DNA of 19,743 bases from Spirochaetia bacterium (GCA_009929055.1 SABI01000018.1:1-19743); one strand, 5' to 3'. Numbered from the stretch's first letter, positions 6,452 to 14,138 are shown. The notes: generated from the letters alone by a model not told the origin. Made by a program: numbers and translations.

Positions 6452-7780
6452 ATGTTTAAAAGAAAAATTTATGACAAATTATTAGATTGGAAAAAAGACT
6501 CAAGGGGAAAAACAGCTCTCTTAATTGAAGGGGCAAGACGGGTTGGTAAATCAACGATTGTTAAAAGGTTTGCTGAAAATGAGTATTCAAGTTATATAAT
6601 GATAGATTTTGCGTATGCCTCGGCTACTATTCAAAATCTATATAAAGATTTATCCGATTTAGATTACTTTTTTTTGCAATTACAACTACAATATGGAGTA
6701 AATTTAGTTGAAAGGAAGTCTTTAATAATATTTGACGAAGTTCAATTTAATCCTCTTGCAAGACAGGCTATTAAACTCTTAGTGGCAGATGGTAGATATG
6801 ATTATATAGAAACAGGGTCTCTAATTTCTATACGAAAAAATGTAAAAGATATATTAATACCTAGTGAAGAAAGAAAAATTCAAATGTATCCTATGGATTT
6901 TGAAGAATTTTTGTGGGCTACAGGTGATACAAATACATCAAAATTATTAAAGAAAATGTATGATGATAAAATATCCATAGGTGATGGGCAAAATAGAAAT
7001 ATGATGAGAAAATTCAGGCTATACATGCTGGTCGGAGGAATGCCACAATCAATAAAAGCCTATACAGAAAGTAATAATTTACAAATTGTTGATCAAGTTA
7101 AAAGGGATATAATCAATTTGTACGAAGATGATTTTTATAAAATAGATCCAAAAGGAAAAATTTCAGCGTTGTATGATGCCATACCCTCTGAATTAAACAA
7201 GCACTCTTCTAGCTATCAAATCTCAAGCGTACTACCTAATGACAGAAAAGATTCCATATCAGAAGAAATAACAGAACTTAAATCATCAAAGACAGTAGTA
7301 GCATCCTATAATGTTACAGACCCCAATATAGGTCTATCAAATATGTACAATCAAGATAAGTTTAAGCTTTACTTAGTAGATACAGGGTTGCTTGTTACAC
7401 TTATCTTCAAAGATAAAGATTTTACAGATAATATCATTTATACAAAACTATTAAATGATAAATTGCCTGTCAACTTAGGTATTATATATGAAAATGCAGT
7501 AGCACAAACTTTTGCTACTAATGGGAATAAACTTTTTTACCACACATTTTATGATACAAAACAAAAAAGAAATTATGAAGTAGATTTTTTATTAGCAAAA
7601 GGCGATAAAATATGTCCTGTAGAAGTAAAATCGTCTAGTTATAAGACACATAAGTCTTTGGATATGTTTTCAGAAAAGTATTCTAGTAGAATTAATGAAA
7701 AAGTTGTGATATATACAAAAGATTTAAATGTTCAAGGCCATACTATATATTTACCTATATATTTGACAATGTTTTTATAA
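6452..7780 (+). CDS. AAA ATPase with DUF4143-type C-terminal domain (AT-rich)
   Basis: The 442-residue product is a second AAA_14/DUF4143 ATPase. Walker A is GARRVGKST (27-35), Walker B LIIFDEVQ (91-98), and an ETGSLIS sensor-like strand follows at 120-126. The C-terminal part has EVDFLL (E376, D378) and PVEVKSS (E391, K393), the nuclease-fold-like pattern typical of the family. The biochemical role is unknown; related genes are scattered in islands of anaerobes. The ATG follows AGAGG at a usable distance, and a paired repeat lies upstream. The gene is much richer in A and T than the Fic and Wadjet genes, with runs of AAA, ATA and TTA codons, suggesting arrival from a different donor. It is intact and stands alone. 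It shares only family-level motifs with the ATPase at 3744-4910. Confidence 0.88.
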   Translation: MFKRKIYDKLLDWKKDSRGKTALLIEGARRVGKSTIVKRFAENEYSSYIMIDFAYASATIQNLYKDLSDLDYFFLQLQLQYGVNLVERKSLIIFDEVQFNPLARQAIKLLVADGRYDYIETGSLISIRKNVKDILIPSEERKIQMYPMDFEEFLWATGDTNTSKLLKKMYDDKISIGDGQNRNMMRKFRLYMLVGGMPQSIKAYTESNNLQIVDQVKRDIINLYEDDFYKIDPKGKISALYDAIPSELNKHSSSYQISSVLPNDRKDSISEEITELKSSKTVVASYNVTDPNIGLSNMYNQDKFKLYLVDTGLLVTLIFKDKDFTDNIIYTKLLNDKLPVNLGIIYENAVAQTFATNGNKLFYHTFYDTKQKRNYEVDFLLAKGDKICPVEVKSSSYKTHKSLDMFSEKYSSRINEKVVIYTKDLNVQGHTIYLPIYLTMFL

Positions 7781-7953
7781 ATATTGCATACATAGGTCAA
7801 AAGAGGCCAATATGAAGGAGATGCGGGCAAATGGTACTGGAGATTGTTACCCGACCATTGCTACTCGACCTCTCTATCTAAGCTATTCACTAACTCATTC
7901 TCTCTTTTATCTCTTGACTGATTGAGGTCTTGAGACCTGAGTATTTACCTATT

Positions 7954-9081
7954 TTAAAAATTGGTGTGCCTAGAGTTTTCCAGTATTGTAGGGGAAAGAA
8001 AGTAGCCTGTTTTTGGTCCTTTCTCCCCTGAAGGTATCAAGAGTCCTTCTTTGAGGAGATGTTGAATATCGCGAGAAGCAGCTGCAGGAGAGCATTTATT
8101 CATCTTTGCCCATTTATCAGTTGATAGCTTTCCTTCAAATGTTCCATCAGCAAGTCTGAAGAGCATGGATAGTTCTCTTGAATTATAGATAGAGGGATCA
8201 AGATTCTTCATGAAGCGAGTAAGCTTCATACTTTTTTCAACAGTCTTGACAGCTTCTTTTTTAGCATGAATCGCAATATTGATGTTCCATAGAAGCCATG
8301 GTGTTAGATTCAGTGACTTTGATTGGGCGCTGATCTCATTCAGAAGTTTATAGTATTCAGCACGGTTCTTTAGGATAATGGAAGACATACTGTAAACTCG
8401 ATATGTCTCATTAAAACCTTTTGATAATACATAGTCAGAGATTGCTCTTGATATTCTTCCATTCCCATCCTCGAAAGGATGTATGCAGAGAAACCATAGA
8501 GATGCAATTGCACATTTTATCAGTGGACTTTTCTCATTATCATCATTGATAAAATCGATGAGTTGTTCCATCTCTGTATCTATTCTTTCTACCGGTATGC
8601 CTTCATAAATGATTTCATGATCTCCGCTGTTCCATCGGCTTATATATACAGGACCTTTCCGGTATTCTCCGATATTCTTGGGCTTAAGACCTACCATCGA
8701 AGAGAAAAGAAGTGAATGCCATTGCTTGATTCTTAGGATTGAGAGAACTTCAAAGTTTTTAGATGCATCAAGAACGATACTTGAAATGTCATCAGCATAT
8801 TTGTCTATTTTAGCTTTAGTTTCCAAATTGATATCAAGACGTTTACAAATCGAGGAGTATACCGAATCAAAGGATATGTCTTCTCCTTCGATTTGAAGAC
8901 TGGCGAGAATCTCTTCAGACAAAGATCGAGCATGCATTCTATCTCTGGTTTCAGGATCAATGATATCAAACACAATATCAGTTGCTCTTTTTTGTAGTTC
9001 ATATTCATCGTGCTGTTTCTTAATTTGTTCAGCATCGTAAATATATGACGGCCAATCAGGATTGTTCCAAATATAAGGCAT
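7954..9081 (-). CDS. Fic family protein (Fic 1)
   Basis: A 375-residue Fic-domain protein, a family whose usual activity is transfer of AMP from ATP onto hydroxyl side chains of target proteins. The catalytic loop HPFEDGNGRISR (201-212) has all key residues, including H201, the acidic residue at 204 and R212. The N-terminus (MPYIWNNPDWPSY) resembles DUF4172, and an inhibitory-helix motif S61-LQI-E65-G66 fits the SxxxE(G/N) consensus that obstructs the ATP site in regulated Fic enzymes. The C-terminus (about 303-365) is a winged helix, suggesting DNA binding or autoregulation. The ATG is preceded by AGGAG at an 8-nt spacing. The target is unknown. Fic 2 lies upstream on the same strand, but the gap of about 400 bp holds its own repeats, so the two are probably separate units. 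Confidence 0.93.
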   Translation of the reverse strand: MPYIWNNPDWPSYIYDAEQIKKQHDEYELQKRATDIVFDIIDPETRDRMHARSLSEEILASLQIEGEDISFDSVYSSICKRLDINLETKAKIDKYADDISSIVLDASKNFEVLSILRIKQWHSLLFSSMVGLKPKNIGEYRKGPVYISRWNSGDHEIIYEGIPVERIDTEMEQLIDFINDDNEKSPLIKCAIASLWFLCIHPFEDGNGRISRAISDYVLSKGFNETYRVYSMSSIILKNRAEYYKLLNEISAQSKSLNLTPWLLWNINIAIHAKKEAVKTVEKSMKLTRFMKNLDPSIYNSRELSMLFRLADGTFEGKLSTDKWAKMNKCSPAAASRDIQHLLKEGLLIPSGEKGPKTGYFLSPTILENSRHTNF

Positions 9082-9130
9082 TTTCTAAACTCCTGTATAT
9101 AATATCTCATATATTTGAAATGTAATCCAT

Positions 9131-9250
9131 TATATTTGAGGGGGTATGGGTGAATTCCTGTATTAGACTTCATTTTTGAAGGAGTAGAGTTCTTTCAATC
9201 TTTAATCTTTCATATTTAAGGGGATATAGATGTTTTGATTCTGCATCTGT
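9131..9250 (+). repeat. Three degenerate repeats at exact 40-bp spacing
   Basis: Units starting at 9131, 9171 and 9211 share the pattern YATWTTTRARGGRGTATRGRTG over their first 22 bases. The outer two match at 17 of 22 positions with only transitions differing; the middle one matches at about 14 of 22. The spacing of 40 bp is close to four helical turns, and the array ends about 50 bp upstream of the Fic 1 start. This looks like an operator array or a degenerate tandem repeat; there is no coding signal. Confidence 0.4.
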
Positions 9251-9395
9251 ACATATTCTTTATTAAGTTGAAAGGGTAAAATGGAGAATGACCATCTAAG
9301 AGAATGATTGTTCTGATAGAGTAGAGGACATAATCTGCTCCCAAGAATCAAGGTTAATATGAAGGTTAGATTGTATCAATAACAATCATGAAACT

Positions 9396-9463
9396 CAACA
9401 TTAGTAGATGTATTTGATATAATTGAGAAACTGGTTAATCCTTGGAATGGGAAGGCTGATTTT
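9396..9463 (+). repeat. tRNA-tail repeat, copy 4 (diverged)
   Basis: CAACATTAGTAGATGTATTT then GATATAATTGAGAAA aligns closely with copies 1 and 2 over the first 35 bases. The hairpin half (CTGGTT to AAGGCTGATTTT) keeps only wobble-rich pairing. Upstream, ATTGTATCAA at about 9371-9380 is the inverted partner of TTGATATAAT in the repeat. On the minus strand the block lies 16 bp beyond the stop of Fic 2 and might act as its terminator. Confidence 0.7.
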
Positions 9464-9478
9464 GTTCATCGAAAATTC

Positions 9479-10582
9479 TTATGATGGGATGGTTTGTGTC
9501 AACCTGTAGCTGGTGCTGCGACCACCTCCTGTATTCTGGAGAAAGAAGCCTCCAGCTTTCAAGTCTTGTATATCTCTAAGTGCTGTATCATTTGAACATT
9601 TTGCCAATGTTGCATATTTCGATGTGTTCATAAAACCCTTGAAACTCTCCTCAAGCATCCGGTTGATAACTAAACGCTGTCGCTCGTTGACTCCTCTGGT
9701 ATTGAGTGTATTCCACAGATGAGCTTTGAATAGAATTGAGCTCAGTACTTTCTCTGAATGAGTAAGAGCTCTATCCAGACAATTTAGAAACCAATCAAGC
9801 CATAGTGTAATATCAGAAGAATTCCGCTGCTGCTTTTCAAGTGTGTCATAATAGGAACCCCGGTCAGCTTCAATTTGCCTTGAAAGACTATAGAACCGCT
9901 GTGCTGATTCATCTGCTCGAGAAAGAAACAAATCTCCAAGAGCCCGTGCAATACGACCATTACCGTCATCGAATGGGTGAATGGTCACGAACCAAAAGTG
10001 GGCTATGCCTGCTTTCAAAACAGGATCAATTCTCTGCTTAGTTGTACACCAAGTAAGGAAAGCATTCATTTCTTGTTCGAGTCTGGTTGCCTCTGGAGCT
10101 TCATAGTGAATCCTCTCTTTTCCAAAGGCTCCAGAAATAACCTGCATTGGCCCTAATCTCCATTGACCCACTGAGATTTTTTGCATATTACTACGACCAG
10201 TAGGGAAGAGTGAAGCATGCCATCTGCATAGGCGTTCTGCACTCACCTGGTTTGTATAATACTGTGTTGCATCAAGCATCATCTCAACAACACCATCGAT
10301 ATGACGGGTTGCAGGTACCATGCCAGCAATTTCTAGATGGAGGCGACGGGCGATGGAGGAACGAACTTCAATTGGATTGAAAATCTCTCCTTCAATAGCT
10401 GATGATGAAAGAACATCATCGGTCAACATTTTCAACTGGGCCTCCTGCTGAAGAGTAAAACCAAGATTCTCCATTCTGCCAAACAGACGCCCCTGCCGAT
10501 ATCTTATGTCAGAAAGATGTGATGAAAGACTCTCAATATTCCAAGTGAATTGTGTCCAATTCGGATGTTCATGTATCCACAT
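9479..10582 (-). CDS. Fic family protein (Fic 2)
   Basis: A Fic-domain protein of 367 residues from the ATG at 10582. An in-frame GTG four codons earlier is less likely, because the Shine-Dalgarno GAGGTG itself overlaps that GTG and sits 9 nt before the ATG. The N-terminus MWIHEHPNWTQFTW is a DUF4172-type start. The inhibitory motif SSAIEG (about 60-65) fits SxxxEG. The catalytic loop HPFDDGNGRIAR (about 202-213) is complete, so AMP transfer to protein hydroxyls is expected. The C-terminal winged helix (about 300-360, with KCSNDTALRDIQDL) suggests transcriptional self-control. It has the same layout as Fic 1 but clearly diverged sequence, so the two are more likely separate acquisitions than a fresh duplication. 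It has a clear promoter and a palindrome upstream. Confidence 0.93.
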   Translation of the reverse strand: MWIHEHPNWTQFTWNIESLSSHLSDIRYRQGRLFGRMENLGFTLQQEAQLKMLTDDVLSSSAIEGEIFNPIEVRSSIARRLHLEIAGMVPATRHIDGVVEMMLDATQYYTNQVSAERLCRWHASLFPTGRSNMQKISVGQWRLGPMQVISGAFGKERIHYEAPEATRLEQEMNAFLTWCTTKQRIDPVLKAGIAHFWFVTIHPFDDGNGRIARALGDLFLSRADESAQRFYSLSRQIEADRGSYYDTLEKQQRNSSDITLWLDWFLNCLDRALTHSEKVLSSILFKAHLWNTLNTRGVNERQRLVINRMLEESFKGFMNTSKYATLAKCSNDTALRDIQDLKAGGFFLQNTGGGRSTSYRLTQTIPS

Positions 10583-10610
10583 AATTATAATCACCTCAAC
10601 TTATGTGGTA

Positions 10611-10639
10611 ATTATAATACAGGAACACAGCATCTTCAA
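10611..10639 (-). promoter_or_regulatory. Promoter of Fic 2
   Basis: On the minus strand TTGAAG (10634-10639) is followed after exactly 17 nt by a perfect TATAAT (10611-10616). The start site would be near 10604, giving a leader of about 22 nt with the Shine-Dalgarno GAGGTG. This supports the ATG at 10582 as the start of Fic 2. Confidence 0.65.
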
Positions 10640-10658
10640 GTATAAACATTGCAAATAA

Positions 10659-10687
10659 TGCGGTGAATATTATTGGTATTCACCGCA
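10659..10687. promoter_or_regulatory. 11-bp inverted repeat upstream of Fic 2
   Basis: TGCGGTGAATA (10659-10669) and TATTCACCGCA (10677-10687) are perfect inverted copies around a 7-nt centre. The site lies about 20 bp upstream of the -35 box of Fic 2 and is a good candidate operator, perhaps for the winged helix of the Fic protein itself. With no T run on the + side it is a weak terminator candidate. Confidence 0.5.
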
Positions 10688-11068
10688 GACAGACAATAGA
10701 CATTAAATAATGAAGTCTACTTTTGCATGAATAGCGTCCATTAAACACATTTTTTCCTATTTTCAGTATCCATGCAAAGAAGCAGCCGATGGGTAAATTA
10801 TCTGAAAAGATTTCAGCTACCTTCACTAATGTGGACTTTTTGTAGGAAGAGTTACAAGAACAAGGGGCAGGAAGATGTGGTTCTACTTGGGCTTTCTTTG
10901 TCGCTCAAGCGGATGGTTCATCACAAGTAGATTGAAAATTACTTGTAAGATTGGTTGAAATTGATGCTTTTGTTCTTTTACTAGAATAGAGTTATCTTTT
11001 ACATAGGTACTCTCAAAGAGACCGAAAAACCTTTTTCGCAAATAAAAGTATTCTTTTAGGAGGTTTGT
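10688..11068. other. Intergenic stretch with one possible decayed small ORF
   Basis: Nothing with a recognisable domain. TTTGCATG (10722-10729) and CATGCAAA (10771-10778) form a spaced inverted repeat. A frame from the ATG at 10789 reads MGKLSEKISATFTNVDFL, meets a TAG at 10843-10845, then continues EELQEQGAGRCGSTWAFF to a TGA at 10933-10935. This could be a small gene broken by one stop, or chance. A + strand 7-bp inverted repeat (CGAAAAA/TTTTTCG) lies shortly before the next gene. Confidence 0.35.
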
Positions 11069-11272
11069 ATGGTGGTATATTTAATTGTACTGTTTGTAGT
11101 GGTTGCACTACTTTTTGGTTCGAGTGCAATGGGTTTTGTTGCTTTGAAAGTTGTGCTTTGGATAGTAATAATTCTTGGGGTCCTATCACTTTTTGGGTTT
11201 GGATTTTATCGATGGAGAGGCCCTATAATAATTGGAACAATCCCTAATATCATCTCTTATCTTGTTGGATAA
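11069..11272 (+). CDS. Small two-helix membrane protein
   Basis: A 67-residue, strongly hydrophobic protein. Residues 2-18 (VVYLIVLFVVVALLFGS) and about 23-46 (FVALKVVLWIVIILGVLSLF and onward) are predicted membrane helices, followed by FYRWRGP and a short weakly hydrophobic tail. The ATG follows a very strong AGGAGG with a 5-nt gap, which sets this frame apart from an overlapping one starting 4 bp earlier. It vaguely resembles small stress-associated membrane proteins of the DUF1328/DUF3309 kind in size and hydrophobicity, but no firm family call is possible. It is monocistronic, flanked by a gene-poor stretch and by a hairpin terminator at 11441. Confidence 0.65.
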   Translation: MVVYLIVLFVVVALLFGSSAMGFVALKVVLWIVIILGVLSLFGFGFYRWRGPIIIGTIPNIISYLVG

Positions 11273-11440
11273 GGCAAATAATTTTAATTTTGATGTTTGA
11301 TGTTTGAAAACAAAGTTAGATTAATAGTATGAGCTATATTCCTTTTAGTATATAAACGAGAAATTATTTTAGAATGATATTATACTTCTATGGATACTCT
11401 GCTACCAATTAAGAAAAAAATAAAAGATTGTTAAGAATAC

Positions 11441-11479
11441 TTAATCTACCCATCAACACTATGACGATGGGTAGATTAA
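11441..11479. terminator. Bidirectional hairpin between convergent genes
   Basis: TTAATCTACCCATC (11441-11454) pairs perfectly with GATGGGTAGATTAA (11466-11479), a 14-bp stem with an 11-nt loop. It sits between the small membrane protein (+) and the hydrolase lipoprotein (-, stop at 11504). T runs are modest on either side, so it may act as a terminator or an mRNA 3'-end stabiliser. Confidence 0.65.
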
Positions 11480-11503
11480 TTGAAAAAATCAGCTGCTCAA
11501 AGC

Positions 11504-12937
11504 TCAAAGCTCAAATCTATCTTTGATAATCCAAGAAGTAATATCTAGTAATACCTGTGGATCAATTGTTATTTCAATTGTTTCATACTCATCAGGAGCC
11601 CCTGTTTGTGCAGGTTGGAATAGATGATTTAATCCATTATACACTTTTGTCGTATAGTGGGTGTTCCCACCAGCGGATAATGCATTTTCGATAGCCGGAA
11701 CATGGAGTGCCGCAGATACTTGGGTATCTTTCGTGCCATTGAGGATCATTACTGGTAAATCTAGCTCTTGTAGGTAGGTTGCTGGATTAAGGGTAAGAAA
11801 CTTCATGTACCATGGAGAGAATAGGGCTAAAATCTGTGGGTTTGCTTGCTCTTGTGACAATCCAAATGATAGTAACATCTGCAAAACTGATTCTTTTCGA
11901 TCTTCCAAGGGCATACTTTCATCTAAGACTATGTTATAGATAGCTAGATTTGTTTCAACTGCTTGTGTGATAGCCTGCTCGGGAACCTGTTGGGCTCTAA
12001 GAATAGCTGCCGTTTGGTCTTCGAGAACAGCCAATCCATTAACTCCAGGGCCAGCCATCAGTATTAAAAAATCTACATCTGTATTTCTTGTTGCAACGAT
12101 TGGCCCAATAATGGCTCCTTCACTATGACCAATTATTCCAATATTGCTAGTATCAACATAGGGTAAAGTCTTGAGGTACTCTAAAGCGGATTGTGCATCA
12201 TCGGCAAAATCAATTGAAGTGGCGGTGCTTGCGTCACCTCCTGATTCAGCAAAGCCCCTATCATCGTACCGTAGGACCACAATTCCAGAGCGGGTGAGGG
12301 CATCGGCTAATACCAAAAATGGTCTATGGCCCATCAATTCTTCATCTCTATTCTGAGGGCCAGAGCCACTAACTAATACAACAGACGGGAAAGGGCCTTC
12401 TCCTATAGGTCTTGTAATAGTGCCAGCAAGCAAAAAGTCGTCGAAAGATTGAGTAAACAAAACATCTTCACTAATGTAGGGGTAGGGTTTTCGTGGGTCT
12501 TGAGGCCTTGCCTTTTCTTGTAGTTCTGTTAAAGAGAGAACTAGTGGAAGCGATTGGCCCATCTGACTAAAAGTTCCAAGAATGTGTTGTGTTTCCTCAT
12601 CATAGGTTCCAGTAAAAGTTGCTTGCAAAGGGGAGATTTCTATATAAATATTGTTCTGTTCTTGCCGAAGGGATGATACTTTAAAATTTCTGACTCCTTG
12701 TGTTGGAATCTGCAACATCGTCTCATCGTATGTATTATCAGAACCAGAGATGCTAAACCCTATTACAAGCGAATTGGTAGGACTTATCGAGAGAGAGCCT
12801 TGCCAATAACCAGTAAGATCAATAGTTTCTTCCTCTTCAATCAGAACAGGGGAATCAAATTGTTCTACTGCCATGCTAGAACATCCTGCAATCAGAGTGA
12901 TGAGCCCTCCAAGTAAAAAACCTTTGATAATTCTCAT
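11504..12937 (-). CDS. Alpha/beta-hydrolase lipoprotein
   Basis: A 477-residue protein, probably an exported esterase or peptidase-like hydrolase anchored by a lipid. The N-terminus MRIIKGFLLGGLITLIAGC is a signal peptide with lipobox IAGC (C19). Residues about 40-140 form a beta-rich domain (DLTGYWQGSLSI, ILGTFSQMG) like the N-terminal part of some hydrolases in COG1073. The hydrolase core (about 155-475) carries the oxyanion-region SGSGPQNRDE, RYDDRGFAESGG, the nucleophile elbow GHSEG (S272), and a likely acid in NGTKDTQ (D404) and base in GLNHLF (H438), a complete Ser-Asp-His triad. The ATG is preceded by GGAG at about 8 nt. The substrate is unknown. It stands alone and is divergent from the dehydrogenase gene. 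Confidence 0.88.
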   Translation of the reverse strand: MRIIKGFLLGGLITLIAGCSSMAVEQFDSPVLIEEEETIDLTGYWQGSLSISPTNSLVIGFSISGSDNTYDETMLQIPTQGVRNFKVSSLRQEQNNIYIEISPLQATFTGTYDEETQHILGTFSQMGQSLPLVLSLTELQEKARPQDPRKPYPYISEDVLFTQSFDDFLLAGTITRPIGEGPFPSVVLVSGSGPQNRDEELMGHRPFLVLADALTRSGIVVLRYDDRGFAESGGDASTATSIDFADDAQSALEYLKTLPYVDTSNIGIIGHSEGAIIGPIVATRNTDVDFLILMAGPGVNGLAVLEDQTAAILRAQQVPEQAITQAVETNLAIYNIVLDESMPLEDRKESVLQMLLSFGLSQEQANPQILALFSPWYMKFLTLNPATYLQELDLPVMILNGTKDTQVSAALHVPAIENALSAGGNTHYTTKVYNGLNHLFQPAQTGAPDEYETIEITIDPQVLLDITSWIIKDRFEL

Positions 12938-13124
12938 GATATTTCTCCAAATTTATTAACATGGTGAGTACGACCTCATATACCTCGTAATATCATCATA
13001 GTATTTAAGTAAAAAAAGGTCGAACGTATTATAAAAAAAATCGAGCATCAACTTAATTATTGTGTAGAGGGAAAAAGGAAAAACTTGTATCATCTAACAT
13101 GGATTTTTTAGGAGGCGAGAAGTT

Positions 13125-14093
13125 ATGAATAAAATCAAAACTTTAGTATTGATAACATTAACAGATACTGAGAAAAAGCACTTTACCCAGTTCAATGATA
13201 GACTCGATATATCTTTCAAAGATATCAAAGAAGTCCCGATTATGAGAGAAGATATTGAGGATGCTGAAATTATTATCGGATACCCTCCTAAGAAGTTTTT
13301 GGAGACTGCAAAGAATTTGAAATGGCTACAAGTGATATCTTCAGGTGTCGATAAATATATGAGAAATGGGATACTTCCAAAAAATACGATCATCACCAAT
13401 GCAAGAGGTTCTTATGGTGAAGCTCAATCTGAATTTATGTTCTCTATGCTTATCGCCCTCATAAAGAAGCTCCATATCTACCGCGATAACCAAAAGCAAT
13501 CAAAATGGCAAAGTGAAGGTGATGTAATGATGTTACGAGGTTCAACTGCATTGGTTATTGGCCTAGGTGATATCGGTGGTGAATTTGCAAAACTGCTGAA
13601 AGCTTTTGGAGTCTATGTGATAGGAGTAAGAAGGGATGCTACTAAACCTTCACAGGGTGCTGATGAGATCCATTCCTTCACAAAACTAGACTCTCTCATT
13701 CCCAGAGCTGATATCATTGCGATGGTTATTCCAGCTTCTCCTGAGACAGAAAATCTTATGAACAGTAAACGAATATCTATGATGAAAAAGGGTGCTGTTC
13801 TCGTAAATACTGGAAGAGGAGTTACTGTTGATAATGAAGCTCTTTGTGATGCAGTTGAAAGTGGTCACCTTGCAGGTGCTGCAATAGATGTCTTTAATAT
13901 TGAACCGATTCCTATGGAACATAGGATATGGGAAATAGAGAACCTCCTTATTACACCACACGTAGCAGGATTAGATTATATGGCCCACAATTGGAGTCAC
14001 ACATTAACTCTCATTCTCGAGAATCTTCAATTATATTGTGAGGGGAAAGAGTTACGCAATAAGGTAGATAAATCTCTCTATGAATTTTCATAA
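13125..14093 (+). CDS. D-2-hydroxyacid dehydrogenase family protein
   Basis: A 322-residue NAD(P)-dependent oxidoreductase that interconverts 2-oxo and D-2-hydroxy acids in the cytoplasm. The nucleotide-binding loop is VIGLGDIGGEF (144-154, GxGxxG), followed by a cofactor-discriminating strand end VRRD (168-171), whose basic residues could favour NADP. The catalytic set is in place: R231 in VNTGRGV, E260 in DVFNIEP and H279 in LITPHVAG. The N-terminal substrate domain includes LQVISSGVDKY (68-78). Length and domain order are normal for the family (GhrA, SerA core, lactate dehydrogenase-like), and the exact substrate cannot be read. A strong AGGAGG lies 9 nt before the ATG. A bidirectional hairpin follows at 14139. 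Confidence 0.9.
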   Translation: MNKIKTLVLITLTDTEKKHFTQFNDRLDISFKDIKEVPIMREDIEDAEIIIGYPPKKFLETAKNLKWLQVISSGVDKYMRNGILPKNTIITNARGSYGEAQSEFMFSMLIALIKKLHIYRDNQKQSKWQSEGDVMMLRGSTALVIGLGDIGGEFAKLLKAFGVYVIGVRRDATKPSQGADEIHSFTKLDSLIPRADIIAMVIPASPETENLMNSKRISMMKKGAVLVNTGRGVTVDNEALCDAVESGHLAGAAIDVFNIEPIPMEHRIWEIENLLITPHVAGLDYMAHNWSHTLTLILENLQLYCEGKELRNKVDKSLYEFS

Positions 14094-14138
14094 AGACCAA
14101 AAGAGGTGTGTGAAATAATGGATAATAGTCGATATTTG

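Noticed and set aside
7925..7938. Hairpin AGGTC/GACCT after the second ATPase gene as a terminator
   Set aside because: Only five pairs and no T run; too weak to call.
8805..9173. Minus-strand frame of 122 codons overlapping the start of Fic 1
   Set aside because: It is an out-of-frame shadow of Fic 1 and of the 40-bp repeats.
9131..9250. CRISPR array
   Set aside because: Only three degenerate units; 40-bp period too short and repeats too diverged; no cas genes in the window.
11065..11247. Cys-rich frame overlapping the small membrane protein
   Set aside because: The AGGAGG spacing and hydrophobic profile favour the frame starting at 11069; the Cys and Trp content here is a frame artefact.
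13686..13961. Minus-strand open frame inside the dehydrogenase gene
   Set aside because: Antisense to a well-supported gene, with no domain or ribosome site.
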